Of a DNA stretch of 64,000 nucleotides, positions 43,902 through 52,643 are shown piece after piece. Numbering within the stretch: position 1 is the first letter of the stretch; each line of letters starts with the position of its first letter. The notes below the pieces were generated by a model, which was given only the letters and a program-made list of their open reading frames with translations, was not told where the DNA came from and did not search any database. Source of the DNA: Halorubrum hochsteinianum (lineage in GTDB: Archaea > Halobacteriota > Halobacteria > Halobacteriales > Haloferacaceae); the NCBI RefSeq assembly GCF_023702125.1, contig NZ_CP098415.1, forward strand, positions 1,550,001 through 1,614,000. The letters are read 5' to 3'. The position numbers and the translations under genes are program-made.

Positions 43902-43911
43902 TTTATAAATA
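43902..43911 (+). promoter_or_regulatory. TATA box of the R15P isomerase gene
   Basis: TTTATAAATA is centred 27 nt before the ATG at 43934. The strong box means the isomerase and kinase genes can be transcribed separately from the phosphatase and aldolase. Confidence 0.65.
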
Positions 43912-43933
43912 CGCGGCGGGCTACGGGATCGGT

Positions 43934-44905
43934 ATGACAGACACGGAGCCGGCCCCGGCGGTCCGCGAGACCGCCGAGGCGATCGCGACCATGGAGACCC
44001 GCGGCGCGGCGACCATCGCCGCCGCGGCCGCCGAGGCGCTCGCCGAGCAGGCGGCGGCGGCGGCCGAGGCGGACGCGACCGCGAGCGACCCCGAGGCGTT
44101 CCGCGCGTCGCTGCGCGCCGCGGGGCGCACCCTCCGCGAGACGCGGCCGACGGCGGTGTCGCTGCCGAACGCCCTCCGGTACGTCCTCCAGCGGATGGAG
44201 GGGGAGACGGTCGACGCGCTCCGGGACAGCGTCGTCGACGCGAGCGACGCGTTCGTCCGCCAGCTCGACCGCGCGCAGGACGACCTCGGGGAGGTCGGCG
44301 CGAACCGCCTCGCCGACGGCGACACGGTGATGACCCACTGTCACTCCACCGACGCGCTCGCGTGCATCGAGGCGGCCGTCGAACAGGGCAAGTCGATCTC
44401 GGCGGTCGTCAAGGAGACGCGGCCGCGCCAGCAGGGCCACATCACGGCCGAGGCGCTGCGGGAGATGGGCGTCCCCGTCACCCTGATCGTCGACTCGGCG
44501 GCGCGGCGGTACCTCGACGAGGTCGACCACGTGGTCGTCGGTGCCGACTCGATCGCCGCGGACGGCGGCGTCATCAACAAGATCGGCACTTCGGGGCTGG
44601 CGGTCAACGCCCGCGAGCGCGGCGTCCCGATCATGACCGCGGCCCAGACGATCAAGCTCCACCCGGAGACGCTGACGGGCCACACCGTCGAGATCGAAAT
44701 GCGCGACGAGGACGAGGTGATCGAGCCGGGGACCCGCGAGGCGATCGGCGAGATCGCGGTCGAGAACCCGGCGTTCGACGTGACGCCGCCGCGGTACATG
44801 GACGCGATCGTCACCGAACACGGACAGTTCCCGCCGGAGAGCATCGTGACGCTGATGCGGGAGCTGTTCGGCGAGGGCGCGGCCGAACCGTGGGCGGAGC
44901 CATGA
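43934..44905 (+). CDS. ribose 1,5-bisphosphate isomerase
   Basis: A 323-residue protein of the eIF2B-like/R15P isomerase family. Catalytic residues match the characterised archaeal enzyme: C136 in THCHSTDALAC and D205 in VVVGADSIAADGG, the latter followed by NKIGTSGLAVNA. It converts ribose-1,5-bisphosphate to ribulose-1,5-bisphosphate. In many archaea the product feeds RuBisCO; no RuBisCO gene is in this window, and a phosphatase and aldolase lie upstream instead. The start overlaps nothing; the stop overlaps the PfkB gene by 4 nt. Confidence 0.9.
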   Translation: MTDTEPAPAVRETAEAIATMETRGAATIAAAAAEALAEQAAAAAEADATASDPEAFRASLRAAGRTLRETRPTAVSLPNALRYVLQRMEGETVDALRDSVVDASDAFVRQLDRAQDDLGEVGANRLADGDTVMTHCHSTDALACIEAAVEQGKSISAVVKETRPRQQGHITAEALREMGVPVTLIVDSAARRYLDEVDHVVVGADSIAADGGVINKIGTSGLAVNARERGVPIMTAAQTIKLHPETLTGHTVEIEMRDEDEVIEPGTREAIGEIAVENPAFDVTPPRYMDAIVTEHGQFPPESIVTLMRELFGEGAAEPWAEP

Positions 44906-46143
44906 GCGGGCCCGACGACGCGGCAGACGGCGACGCCGACGACCCGGTCGCTGCCCCCGAGGAAGGCGTCGACGACTGGGACGAGACGGTCGCGGAGTGG
45001 GACCGCGAACTCGACGAGTGGGAGGGCGAGGACGCGCCCGCCGACGGCGGCGAGGGGAGCGAGGACGCGCCCGCCGACGGCGGCGAGGGGAGCGAGGACG
45101 CGCCCGCCGACGGCAACGCCGGGGGAAGCGACGACGCCGTCGACCCCGAGGTCGACGCCGATCCGGACCTCGGCCCCGAGGAGGGCGCTCGCGTCCCGAA
45201 GGTCGTCTCCGCGGGTCACATCAACTGGGACGTGACGATCCACGTCGACACCCTCCCGGAGCCGGACGGCGAGACCCGGATCGAGCGGCTCGAACAGTCC
45301 GGCGGCGGCAGCGCCGCGAACGTCGCGGTCGGACTCGTCGATCTGGGCGGCCAGTCGGTCGTCTACGGCAGCGTCGGCGGCGACGAGTCGGGCGCGCTGG
45401 CGCTGCGCGAGCTGTCGAAGGCCGGCGTCGACCCCGGACAGGTGCTCGTCGACGCCGCCGAGCCGACCTCGGTGAAGTACGTCGTCGTCGACGGCGGCGG
45501 GGAGCTGCTCATGCTCGCCAACGACGGCGCGAACGAGTCGTTCTCGGCGGCCGGACTCGACCGCGACACGCTCGCGGCCGCCAATCACCTCCACCTCACC
45601 GGCCAGCAGCCCGAGACCGCGGCGGCGCTGGCGACCGCGGCCGCGGAGGCGGGCGCGACGCGGAGCTTCGACCCCGGCCGCCGGGTGGCCGACCGCGAGT
45701 TCGACGCCGCGCTCGCGGCGAGCGACGTCCTGTTCCTGAACGACCGCGAGGCCGACGCGCTTGACGCCGAGACCGACGTCGACCCGTGGGAGCCGGACGA
45801 CCGCGTCGTCGCGATCAAGCTCGGCGGCGAGGGCGCGACGGTCCGCACCCCGCACGGCAGCGTCTCGCACCCGGGGTTCGACGTCGACCCGGTCGACACG
45901 ACCGGCGCGGGCGACGCCTTCGCGGCCGGGTTCCTCGCGGCCGCGCTGCGGGAGCCGGAGATCACCGGCGACGGCTTCTCGCACGACCCGCGCGACTACC
46001 AGGTGCCGATCCTAGTCGCCAACGCCTGCGGTGCCGTCGCGACGGAGTCGGTGACCGCGCGGACCGACCTCTCGTGGGAGCGCGTCCGCGAGACGATGGG
46101 CGAGTCGCCGGAGACGGACCTCCTCATCGAGGTCCGCGCCTGA
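44902..46143 (+). CDS. PfkB family kinase, candidate ribose-1-phosphate kinase
   Basis: A 413-residue carbohydrate kinase. After a 95-residue acidic extension, the ribokinase fold begins at VVSAGHINWDVTIHVD. The sugar-site GGGSAANVAVGLVDLG and the signature DTTGAGDAFAAGF with the catalytic Asp are intact. It overlaps the R15P isomerase gene. In the reported haloarchaeal pathway an ATP-dependent ribose-1-phosphate kinase supplies ribose-1,5-bisphosphate to that isomerase, so this is the likely role. The N-terminal extension contains 33-bp tandem repeats. Confidence 0.82.
   Translation: MSGPDDAADGDADDPVAAPEEGVDDWDETVAEWDRELDEWEGEDAPADGGEGSEDAPADGGEGSEDAPADGNAGGSDDAVDPEVDADPDLGPEEGARVPKVVSAGHINWDVTIHVDTLPEPDGETRIERLEQSGGGSAANVAVGLVDLGGQSVVYGSVGGDESGALALRELSKAGVDPGQVLVDAAEPTSVKYVVVDGGGELLMLANDGANESFSAAGLDRDTLAAANHLHLTGQQPETAAALATAAAEAGATRSFDPGRRVADREFDAALAASDVLFLNDREADALDAETDVDPWEPDDRVVAIKLGGEGATVRTPHGSVSHPGFDVDPVDTTGAGDAFAAGFLAAALREPEITGDGFSHDPRDYQVPILVANACGAVATESVTARTDLSWERVRETMGESPETDLLIEVRA
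45028..45114 (+). repeat. 33-bp in-frame repeat in the PfkB N-terminal extension
   Basis: Two exact 33-bp units (45028-45060, 45061-45093) and a 21-bp partial third (45094-45114) encode repeats of EDAPADGGEGS. The unit is a multiple of three, so expansion keeps the frame. It lies entirely in the disordered acidic leader. Confidence 0.8.
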
Positions 46144-46215
46144 CGCGCGCCGTCGCGACCGAACGAGACCGGAGCGCCCGGCGGGTCGCCGTCGGGCCGA
46201 ACGCCGCCCGCGAGA

Positions 46216-46863
46216 CTACTGCTCGGGAACCCCGTCGCCGTTCCGGACCGTTCCCGTCTCGCCCCAGCCGTCCGTCACAGAGAGCCGAGCCGCATCGGGG
46301 AGCGGATCGCTCGTGACGCGGAGCAGCGCGGACGAGTAGGTGACCGCCTCGCCGCAGGCAACGTCGTCGTCGGCCCCCTGAACCGTCGCGTCGGCGACGA
46401 GCGTCCCGTCCTCGACGCCCACCCCGTCGAGCGCGACCTCGTCGTGGCAGGTCGTCGGCCCGACGGACTCGACGTAGCAGACGACCGACTCCGCGAAGTC
46501 GGTCCCCGCGAGGAACTCGCGGGCCGACTCGGGGGCCTCGTCGAAGATTCCCGTGCCGTCGCCGTTCCCCTCCGTGATCAGCACGCAGATCCCGCGCCGC
46601 TGCGTCCGGTCCCACGCCGGGCCGGAGAGCGGTTCGCCGACCTGCTGGACGGCGGTCTCGATGTCGGCGTCGCCGCCGTCGCCGTCATCGCCGTCACCGT
46701 CACCGCTGTCCCCGGCGGTATCGTTCCCGGGATCGACGCCGCCTCCGTCGGCGGAGCCGTTCCCGCCCGGCACGGGATCGCCGGTTCCGGTACACCCCGC
46801 GAGCGCGGCGACGCCGCCGGCGGCGACGCCGTAGAGGACCCTCCGTCGCGTGAACTCGGTCAT
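46216..46863 (-). CDS. Tat-exported lipoprotein of unknown function
   Basis: A 215-residue protein with a Tat-type signal (TRRRVLYGVAAGGVAALAGC) and lipobox Cys at residue 24. A Gly/Asp/Asn linker (30-70) leads to a globular part with four Cys (near RGICVLI, SVVCYVE, TTCHDE, VACGEA) that could form two disulphides. It is probably anchored on the outer face of the membrane. It converges on the PfkB kinase gene; no function is recognised. Confidence 0.75.
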   Translation of the reverse strand: MTEFTRRRVLYGVAAGGVAALAGCTGTGDPVPGGNGSADGGGVDPGNDTAGDSGDGDGDDGDGGDADIETAVQQVGEPLSGPAWDRTQRRGICVLITEGNGDGTGIFDEAPESAREFLAGTDFAESVVCYVESVGPTTCHDEVALDGVGVEDGTLVADATVQGADDDVACGEAVTYSSALLRVTSDPLPDAARLSVTDGWGETGTVRNGDGVPEQ

Positions 46864-46957
46864 ACCCCGCGGTACGCGGCCGACGTATAAGGGCTTCGTG
46901 TACGCACAAACAGCCGTCTGAGCGACCGCGGCCGGCGATTATACGGCTCGACGGCGG

Positions 46958-48058
46958 CTACGCCGGTTCGAACAGCGCCTCGATCCCGTCCCGGTCGAGG
47001 CCGGCGGCGAGGCCGAGCGCGAGCGCGACGCGCGCCTTCGCGGCCGGGAGGTCCCCGGCGAACGTCACCCCGTGCTCGGCGAGCGTGACGGCTCCGCCCG
47101 GCGTTCCGTACACCGGTTCCGTCGGTCCGGCCGGCGGACGGCCCGCCACGACCACCGGGACGGAGCCGACCGCCTCGCCGATCGCGTCGCCGAGCGCGCC
47201 GGTCACGTTCCCGAGCCCGGTCCCCTCCACGACGACCCCGCCGACGCCCGCGTCGAGCGCGCGTTCGAGCGCGCCCGCGCCGACGCCGGTCCCGGAGTAG
47301 ATCACGGGGACCTCGGGCACGGCCGCGGCGTCCTCGACCGCGTCCGCGAGCGGGTCGACGGAGACGCCGCGCTCGGGCGTCCGAAGGTGTCGCGAGGCGG
47401 CCCGGGTGAACGTCGCGACCGGGCCCGCTCCCGGCGACGTCATCGTCGACAGCGCGTTGCTGTGGCCCTTCACCACGTCGCGGGCGGCGTGGAGTTCGTC
47501 GTCGAACGCGACGTGGACGCCCGCTGCGAACCGGTCGTCCGCGGCCGCCCGGACCGCGAGCGCGAGGTTCGCGGGCACGTCGCTGGAGGGCTCGTCGAGG
47601 CGACGCTGCGCCCCGGTCACGACGACCGGCGCGTCGAGGTCGGTGAGCAGGTCCAGCGCGAACGCGGTGTCCGCGAGGGTGTCGGTTCCGTGCGTGACGA
47701 CGACGCCGTCCGCGCGTCCCTCGTCTGACTCGTCACCGCTGTCGTCGTCCGGTCCCTCACCGACCGCGTCGCGTGCTGCGGTCGCGGTCGCGAGCACGTC
47801 CTTCCAGCGGACGTCGAACCCGGGCTGTGAGCACACCTCTCTGGTCGTCACCCGGGCGTGGTCCGTCACGGCCGGCACCGCCTCCACGAGGTCGGCCCCG
47901 GACTTCTCGGGGGCCGCGCCGTCGTCGCCCGGCTCCGAGGCGATGGTGCCGCCGCAGGCGACGACCGCCACCAGCGGGCGGCCGCCGTCGGCGCGCGCCG
48001 CGGAGCGGTCTCGGTCGGTTCGGTCCTCGCGTCGGTCGCAGCGATCGGTTCCGTTCAC
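46958..48058 (-). CDS. type I-like L-asparaginase
   Basis: A 366-residue asparaginase with an about 25-residue charged leader. The first catalytic Thr is in VACGGTIAS (T38) and the second motif is VTHGTDTLAD (T125, D126). GAQRRLDEPSSD and HVAFDDELHAARDVVKGHS are further family features. It hydrolyses asparagine to aspartate and ammonia. The GTG at 48058 is chosen because the in-frame alternative further upstream is a TTG with an unlikely Arg-rich extension. GatD at the window start has the same fold but a separate function. Confidence 0.85.
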   Translation of the reverse strand: MNGTDRCDRREDRTDRDRSAARADGGRPLVAVVACGGTIASEPGDDGAAPEKSGADLVEAVPAVTDHARVTTREVCSQPGFDVRWKDVLATATAARDAVGEGPDDDSGDESDEGRADGVVVTHGTDTLADTAFALDLLTDLDAPVVVTGAQRRLDEPSSDVPANLALAVRAAADDRFAAGVHVAFDDELHAARDVVKGHSNALSTMTSPGAGPVATFTRAASRHLRTPERGVSVDPLADAVEDAAAVPEVPVIYSGTGVGAGALERALDAGVGGVVVEGTGLGNVTGALGDAIGEAVGSVPVVVAGRPPAGPTEPVYGTPGGAVTLAEHGVTFAGDLPAAKARVALALGLAAGLDRDGIEALFEPA

Positions 48059-48327
48059 ACCACTCCCTCGCTCCCGACGGACAAATCGGTTGGTGCCGCG
48101 GCAGTCGCTCGCCGCCGGCGGCGACGGTCGGAGCGATCCGCGGGGCCGGATCCGACCGAAACCGCCGGATCGAGTGGAATTCGGAAACAAAGGATTAGGG
48201 CGCGCGATAAACAGTTAAACCGAATCTGACGCGGTTTTAAAACGTCTCTCGCGCCCGAGAAACGTGGTGAAATTCATCGAACCCTCGTCGGGCTATATGT
48301 GGTCCCCCGTCGTACGGAGAAGCGTCC

Positions 48328-48549
48328 ATGTCAACCCCCGCTCCCACGCAGATCGCCTCCGGCGAACGGCTCGCCGGGCTGATGACCGGAACCGTCAAAG
48401 CGGCCGCCTTCTGGGCGGCCATCGCGATCCCCGCCGCGTACCCCGTCCTGCTGTACTCGGGGCTCGACGGCGGCACCGGCCGGCTGTTCGTCGCCCTCCT
48501 GTTCGCCAACGCCCTCGCGCTCGCGCTCGGCCACGACTACAAGCGCTGA
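48328..48549 (+). CDS. small two-helix membrane protein
   Basis: A 73-residue protein starting MSTPAPTQIASGERLAGLM. Two helices (about 24-44 and 52-66) are joined by SGLDGGTGR, and the end is GHDYKR. A TATA-like CTATATGT (48292-48299) precedes the ATG by about 33 nt. Its layout recalls the small membrane proteins that accompany transporters, but there is no such neighbour here. Function unknown. Confidence 0.6.
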   Translation: MSTPAPTQIASGERLAGLMTGTVKAAAFWAAIAIPAAYPVLLYSGLDGGTGRLFVALLFANALALALGHDYKR

Positions 48550-48742
48550 GGACTCCCGCCGAACCGCCCGGACGATCACCTGCCGCGCCGCGTGGACACG
48601 GACGCGACGCCCTCCCGCCCTCCGCCTTCTGCCGCCCCTCGCCGACCGCCGTCTCTCTCCTCCGCCACCGACTCCCGCCCCCGGCCTGCTCTTCGCCTTC
48701 CGCTCTCGAAGCGCTTACCTCCGCCCCGGTCCGACTGCGGGC

Positions 48743-50401
48743 ATGAGCGACGAGACTCGCGTCGAGTGGCGCGACTGGGGTCCCGAGGCGTTCGCCGAGG
48801 CGGACGAGCGCGACTGCCCGGTGCTGCTCTCGCTGTCGGCCACGTGGTGCGAGGGCTGTCACGAGATGGACGCCGTCACCTACGCCGAACCGCGGATCGC
48901 CGCCAACGTCAACGAGGGGTTCGTCCCCGTCCGCGTTGACGTCGACCGCCACCCGCGAGTCCGCGAGCGGTACAACATGGGCGGGTTCCCGACGACCGCC
49001 TTCCTCACGCCCGAGGGGAAACTGCTGACCGGCGCGGGGTACCTCGACGTCGACGGCATGCGGCAGGTCCTCGAATCGGTCCGGGAGATGTGGGCCGACA
49101 AGGGCGGGGACGCGGGCCGGGTCCCACGCGCGCTGAACGCCGACCTGCCGCCCCGCGGCGACCTGACCGACGGGATCGAGAGCCACCTCGCCGGCCAGTT
49201 GGAGGCGAAGTACGACGACGAGTACGCCGGCTGGGGCACCGACGCGAAGTTCCCGCTGCCGCGCACCGTCGAGTTCGCGCTGAATCGCGACCGGAGCCGA
49301 GCGCTGCGGACGCTCGACGCGGTCCGCGACCACCTCGCCGACGACGTGGCGGGCGGGTTCTTCCGCTACGCGGGCACCCGCGACTGGGGCGACGTCGCCT
49401 ACGAGAAGCCGCTCGACACGAACGCCGCGGTGACCCGGGCGTTCGCCAACGCCTTCCTCTACACCGGCGACGACGCCTACCTCGACCCCGCGCTCGACGC
49501 TGTCGGCTTCCTCACCGACGACCTCTGGACCGGCTACGGCGTCGGCGGCAGCCTCGGCCCCGGACTCGGCCGGGCGTACTACGCGGCACCCGCCGAGGAC
49601 CGCGCGGACTTGGACGACCCCCGCCGCGACCTCACCGTCTTCGCCGGCGGCAACGCGCTCGCCGCGGACGCGCTGCTCGCGGTGGCCGCTTACACCGACG
49701 ACGAGCGCGCCCGCGAGTACGCCGACCGGATCCTCGACGGCCTCGAACGCGACCTGATCGACGCCGAGAGCGGCGAGGTGACCCACTACCGCGGCAGCGA
49801 CGAGGCCGGCGAGTCGGACCTGCTGGAGGACGCCGCCCGCGTCGTCGGCGCGTACGTCTGCGCCGCCGGCGTGCGCGGCGAAGGGGTCGAAGTCGCCCGC
49901 GCGGTCGCGGACCGGGCTATCGACGAACTCCGCGTCGACGGCTCGTTCGTCGACGGGCCGCGCTCGGGGTCGGGGCTGCTCGACCGGTCGTTCCGGCCGC
50001 TCGACGCCAACGTGGAGATGGCGACGGCGCTGACCGATCTGGCGGCGCTCACGGGCGAGGACCGGTACCGCGAGGTCGCCCGCGACACGGCCGAGGCGTT
50101 CGCCGGCGCGACCGAGCGGCTCAGCGTTCAGGTGGCCGGCTACGGGAGCCTCGCCGCCCGGCTCCGCCGCGGAACGACGGTCATCGCGGTCGGGACCGAT
50201 CCCGGCAGCGACCTCCACCGCGCCGCGTGGCGGGTCGCCGACCACGAGAAGGTGGTCGCGCCGAACGCCCACGAGGACGACGCGCCCGCGCCGCGGTCGG
50301 TCCCGGCGGGCACCGCGGTCGTCCTCGCGGGCGAAGACGCCTCCGAGCCGGCGGAAACGCCGGACGAGTTGATGGATCGCGTCGGCGACGTGCTGGCCTG
50401 A
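48743..50401 (+). CDS. DUF255 thioredoxin-like protein (YyaL-related)
   Basis: A 552-residue protein. Residues 10-120 are a thioredoxin-like DUF255 domain with SATWCEGCHEMD (C36, C39) and the cis-Pro GGFPTTAFL. Residues about 140-550 resemble the alpha/alpha-toroid of YyaL/spermatogenesis-associated proteins (DDVAGGFFRYAGTRDWGDV, YEKPLDTNA). Bacterial members are usually 650-700 residues, so this haloarchaeal form is shorter at both the linker and the C-terminus. The biochemical role of the family is not settled; a redox or carbohydrate-binding role has been suggested. Confidence 0.83.
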   Translation: MSDETRVEWRDWGPEAFAEADERDCPVLLSLSATWCEGCHEMDAVTYAEPRIAANVNEGFVPVRVDVDRHPRVRERYNMGGFPTTAFLTPEGKLLTGAGYLDVDGMRQVLESVREMWADKGGDAGRVPRALNADLPPRGDLTDGIESHLAGQLEAKYDDEYAGWGTDAKFPLPRTVEFALNRDRSRALRTLDAVRDHLADDVAGGFFRYAGTRDWGDVAYEKPLDTNAAVTRAFANAFLYTGDDAYLDPALDAVGFLTDDLWTGYGVGGSLGPGLGRAYYAAPAEDRADLDDPRRDLTVFAGGNALAADALLAVAAYTDDERAREYADRILDGLERDLIDAESGEVTHYRGSDEAGESDLLEDAARVVGAYVCAAGVRGEGVEVARAVADRAIDELRVDGSFVDGPRSGSGLLDRSFRPLDANVEMATALTDLAALTGEDRYREVARDTAEAFAGATERLSVQVAGYGSLAARLRRGTTVIAVGTDPGSDLHRAAWRVADHEKVVAPNAHEDDAPAPRSVPAGTAVVLAGEDASEPAETPDELMDRVGDVLA

Positions 50402-50498
50402 CGCGCGGGGGCGCGTCGGGGGCGACGCGTCGTCGGATCGGCGGCGGCCGGGTCGCGCTCGGCCGGCGCGCTCGCGCGGATCGTAAACGTGCGACGCG

Positions 50499-50505
50499 TT
50501 TATAC
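50499..50505 (+). promoter_or_regulatory. TATA box of the TrmB-like gene
   Basis: TTTATAC is centred 26 nt before the ATG at 50528. This is leaderless spacing and it argues against a longer in-frame start at 50489. Confidence 0.6.
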
Positions 50506-50527
50506 GGGTGCCGCGGCATCCCCGGGT

Positions 50528-51334
50528 ATGGCATCTCTCCGCGACCTGGGGCTCTCCGAGTACGAGGCCCGGGCGTACCGCGCGCTCCTCCGGACCGGGC
50601 CCACCACCGCGAAGGATCTCTCCCGGGCGAGCGAGGTCCCGATGGGCCGGATCTACGACGTGCTCAACAGCTTAGAGCAGCACAGCCTGGTCCGCAGTCA
50701 GGCGGCCAGCCGGCCGAAGAAGTACGTCGCGGTCGAGCCGGACGCCGCGCTCGACCGCCTCCTCGACGAGAAGAAGCAGGAGCTTCAGACGCAGGCCGAA
50801 CAGTACGAGTCGGTGGTCGACGACCTGTCGACCGAACTCGACGCCGGCGAGCCGGTCGACGGCCAGTTCTGGACCGCGGCCGTCGGCGCGGAGGAGGCGA
50901 CGGACCTCCTCTTAGAGCGGATCGCCGCCGCGGAGCGCCGGGTCGTCGTGGTGGCGGGCGCGCCCGCGACGGGGTTCGACCTCGGCACGATCGGCGAGCG
51001 CGTGACGGCGGAACTTGAGTCCGCGCTCGAACGCGGCGTGGAGATCCGGGTGCTCCTGTCGCCGGAGACGGTGGACGCGCTCCCGCGGAGCGTCGGCCGC
51101 CGCTACACGTCGGAGCTGACCGAGGCGGACGGCTTCGAGGTCCGAACCTCGCCCGGCGTTGACGGGACGTTCAACGTGTTCGACGAGATCGAGGTGTGCA
51201 TCGAGGTGCCGCATCCCCTCTCGGCGGACGAGCCGTTCGCGATGATCGACGTGAAGGACATTGAGTTCGCGACGAGCGTCAAAGAGCAGTTCGAGCCGCG
51301 CTGGGCGGAGGCGGAGCCGCTGACGTTCGGATGA
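50528..51334 (+). CDS. TrmB family transcriptional regulator
   Basis: A 268-residue regulator. Residues 1-75 form the winged-helix domain typical of TrmB (LGLSEYEARAYRALLRTG, VPMGRIYDVLNSLEQHSLV), and a helix around 80-110 is probably for dimerisation. The C-terminal domain is phospholipase-D-like/sugar-sensing (RRVVVVAGAPATGFDLG). TrmB proteins bind sugars and control sugar or central-metabolism genes. The stop overlaps the DUF6498 gene, so it may regulate its own two-gene unit. The effector is unknown. Confidence 0.83.
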   Translation: MASLRDLGLSEYEARAYRALLRTGPTTAKDLSRASEVPMGRIYDVLNSLEQHSLVRSQAASRPKKYVAVEPDAALDRLLDEKKQELQTQAEQYESVVDDLSTELDAGEPVDGQFWTAAVGAEEATDLLLERIAAAERRVVVVAGAPATGFDLGTIGERVTAELESALERGVEIRVLLSPETVDALPRSVGRRYTSELTEADGFEVRTSPGVDGTFNVFDEIEVCIEVPHPLSADEPFAMIDVKDIEFATSVKEQFEPRWAEAEPLTFG

Positions 51335-52500
51335 CGGAACGGGAACCGATCCGCGCCGGGGTCGTTCTCCTCTCGAACGCGGCGATCCTCGCCGGGACGA
51401 TCGTCTTCGGGTGGAGTCCCCTGACTGTCGTCGCCGCCTTCGTGATCGACGCCGCCCTCGGAACCGCCCGGATCCTCTTGGAGCGCTCGCTCGCCGGACG
51501 CCCACCCGGCGAGGCGGTTCCCCCGGACGATCCGTATAACTCATTCGAGCAGTTCTACGGATACCTGCTGGCGAAGCGCGGCGCGATACGAGTCGCTCAC
51601 CGGCTCCCCGCGCTGTATCCCCGTAACGCTCCGTTCGTGTTCAGCAGGCACATCGTCTTCTTCGCGCTCGGCGTGCTGGCGGCCCTGACGGCGGTGTACG
51701 TTCGCCTCCCGGCGGGCGGAATCGCCCCGTCTCTCGTCGCGGTGCTCCCGTTCGTCGTCGGAAAACACCTCTCGATCCTCGCCGGATGGCACGCGACGGG
51801 GGTGTACGACCGGGCCTCCGCGGTCACCGTTCGACCTCGCGAACTCCTGTACACGGTTCTCGTGGGGCTCGCTGCGGTTCTGGTGGCGTTCGCGTGGCCG
51901 CGGGGCTCCGAACAGGTAGCGGCTGCGACGGCGCTGGCGCTCGTTCCGAAACTCGCCTTTGACTTCCGCGAGGCGGGGATCGGCCCCTGCCCGCTGACCT
52001 TCGATCCCCGCGCCGGTGCGACGGAGGAACCCGTCGAGGTTCCGGCCGGAACCCCTGACCGGGTGTTCGGGACCGACGATCGGGCGGTGGACCGCGAGGC
52101 GCTGGCGTTCGGACTGGTTTACGCGATCTACCCGGGTCTCCTCGTGACCGGTCCCTGGGGCGTGGCCGCCGTGGTGTCGTTCGACTCGCTCCGGATAACC
52201 CCGGCCACGACCGCACTCTGGGTCGCTCTCACGCTGGTCGTCACGTTGTCGGTAACTTTCCCCTGGATGCGGCTCGGGTGCGCGAACGTCGAGTACCGCG
52301 TTTACGAGGGGAGTCTGGTCGCGTACGACGCGTTTCTTGAAGAACCGCAGTGGGTTCTCTCCGACAACGTCCGTGCCGTTTCGGTGGACGGTGACGTGAG
52401 GATCCGGGGGTACGACGGCACGGAGCGCCGGATCGAGTTCCTCGAACGGCCGAACGAGTTCGCTCGCTCCGTCCGTCGGGCGCTGGTCGAAACCGCGTGA
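51331..52500 (+). CDS. DUF6498-type membrane protein, short paralogue
   Basis: A 389-residue multi-pass membrane protein starting at an ATG that overlaps the TrmB stop. It shares its order of parts with the protein at 2450-3727: an N-terminal two-helix hairpin followed by LERSLAGRPP (compare VRALFAGRPS), several helices, then a soluble tail starting VEYRVYEGSLVAYD (compare VEYRAGDGALVARD). The FELGI motif is changed to VIDAALG here, so it is a diverged paralogue. Linkage to a TrmB regulator hints at regulated expression. Confidence 0.7.
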   Translation: MTEREPIRAGVVLLSNAAILAGTIVFGWSPLTVVAAFVIDAALGTARILLERSLAGRPPGEAVPPDDPYNSFEQFYGYLLAKRGAIRVAHRLPALYPRNAPFVFSRHIVFFALGVLAALTAVYVRLPAGGIAPSLVAVLPFVVGKHLSILAGWHATGVYDRASAVTVRPRELLYTVLVGLAAVLVAFAWPRGSEQVAAATALALVPKLAFDFREAGIGPCPLTFDPRAGATEEPVEVPAGTPDRVFGTDDRAVDREALAFGLVYAIYPGLLVTGPWGVAAVVSFDSLRITPATTALWVALTLVVTLSVTFPWMRLGCANVEYRVYEGSLVAYDAFLEEPQWVLSDNVRAVSVDGDVRIRGYDGTERRIEFLERPNEFARSVRRALVETA

Positions 52501-52643
52501 TACACGGGTGCATCCGGCCCAACCGCGACGAAACGTCCAGATGAAGCGCCACCGACGGAATACGGTATCCGCTCCCGCGACCGGTCGGAAACGTCTCTGA
52601 GTGTGTCGTGTCGTTCGACGAGTGTGACCGCGAGAAGGGAGGC

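Noticed and set aside
48059-48190. N-terminal extension of the asparaginase from a TTG
   Set aside because: The extension is Arg/Pro/Ser-rich and unlike the family; the GTG at 48058 is a better start.
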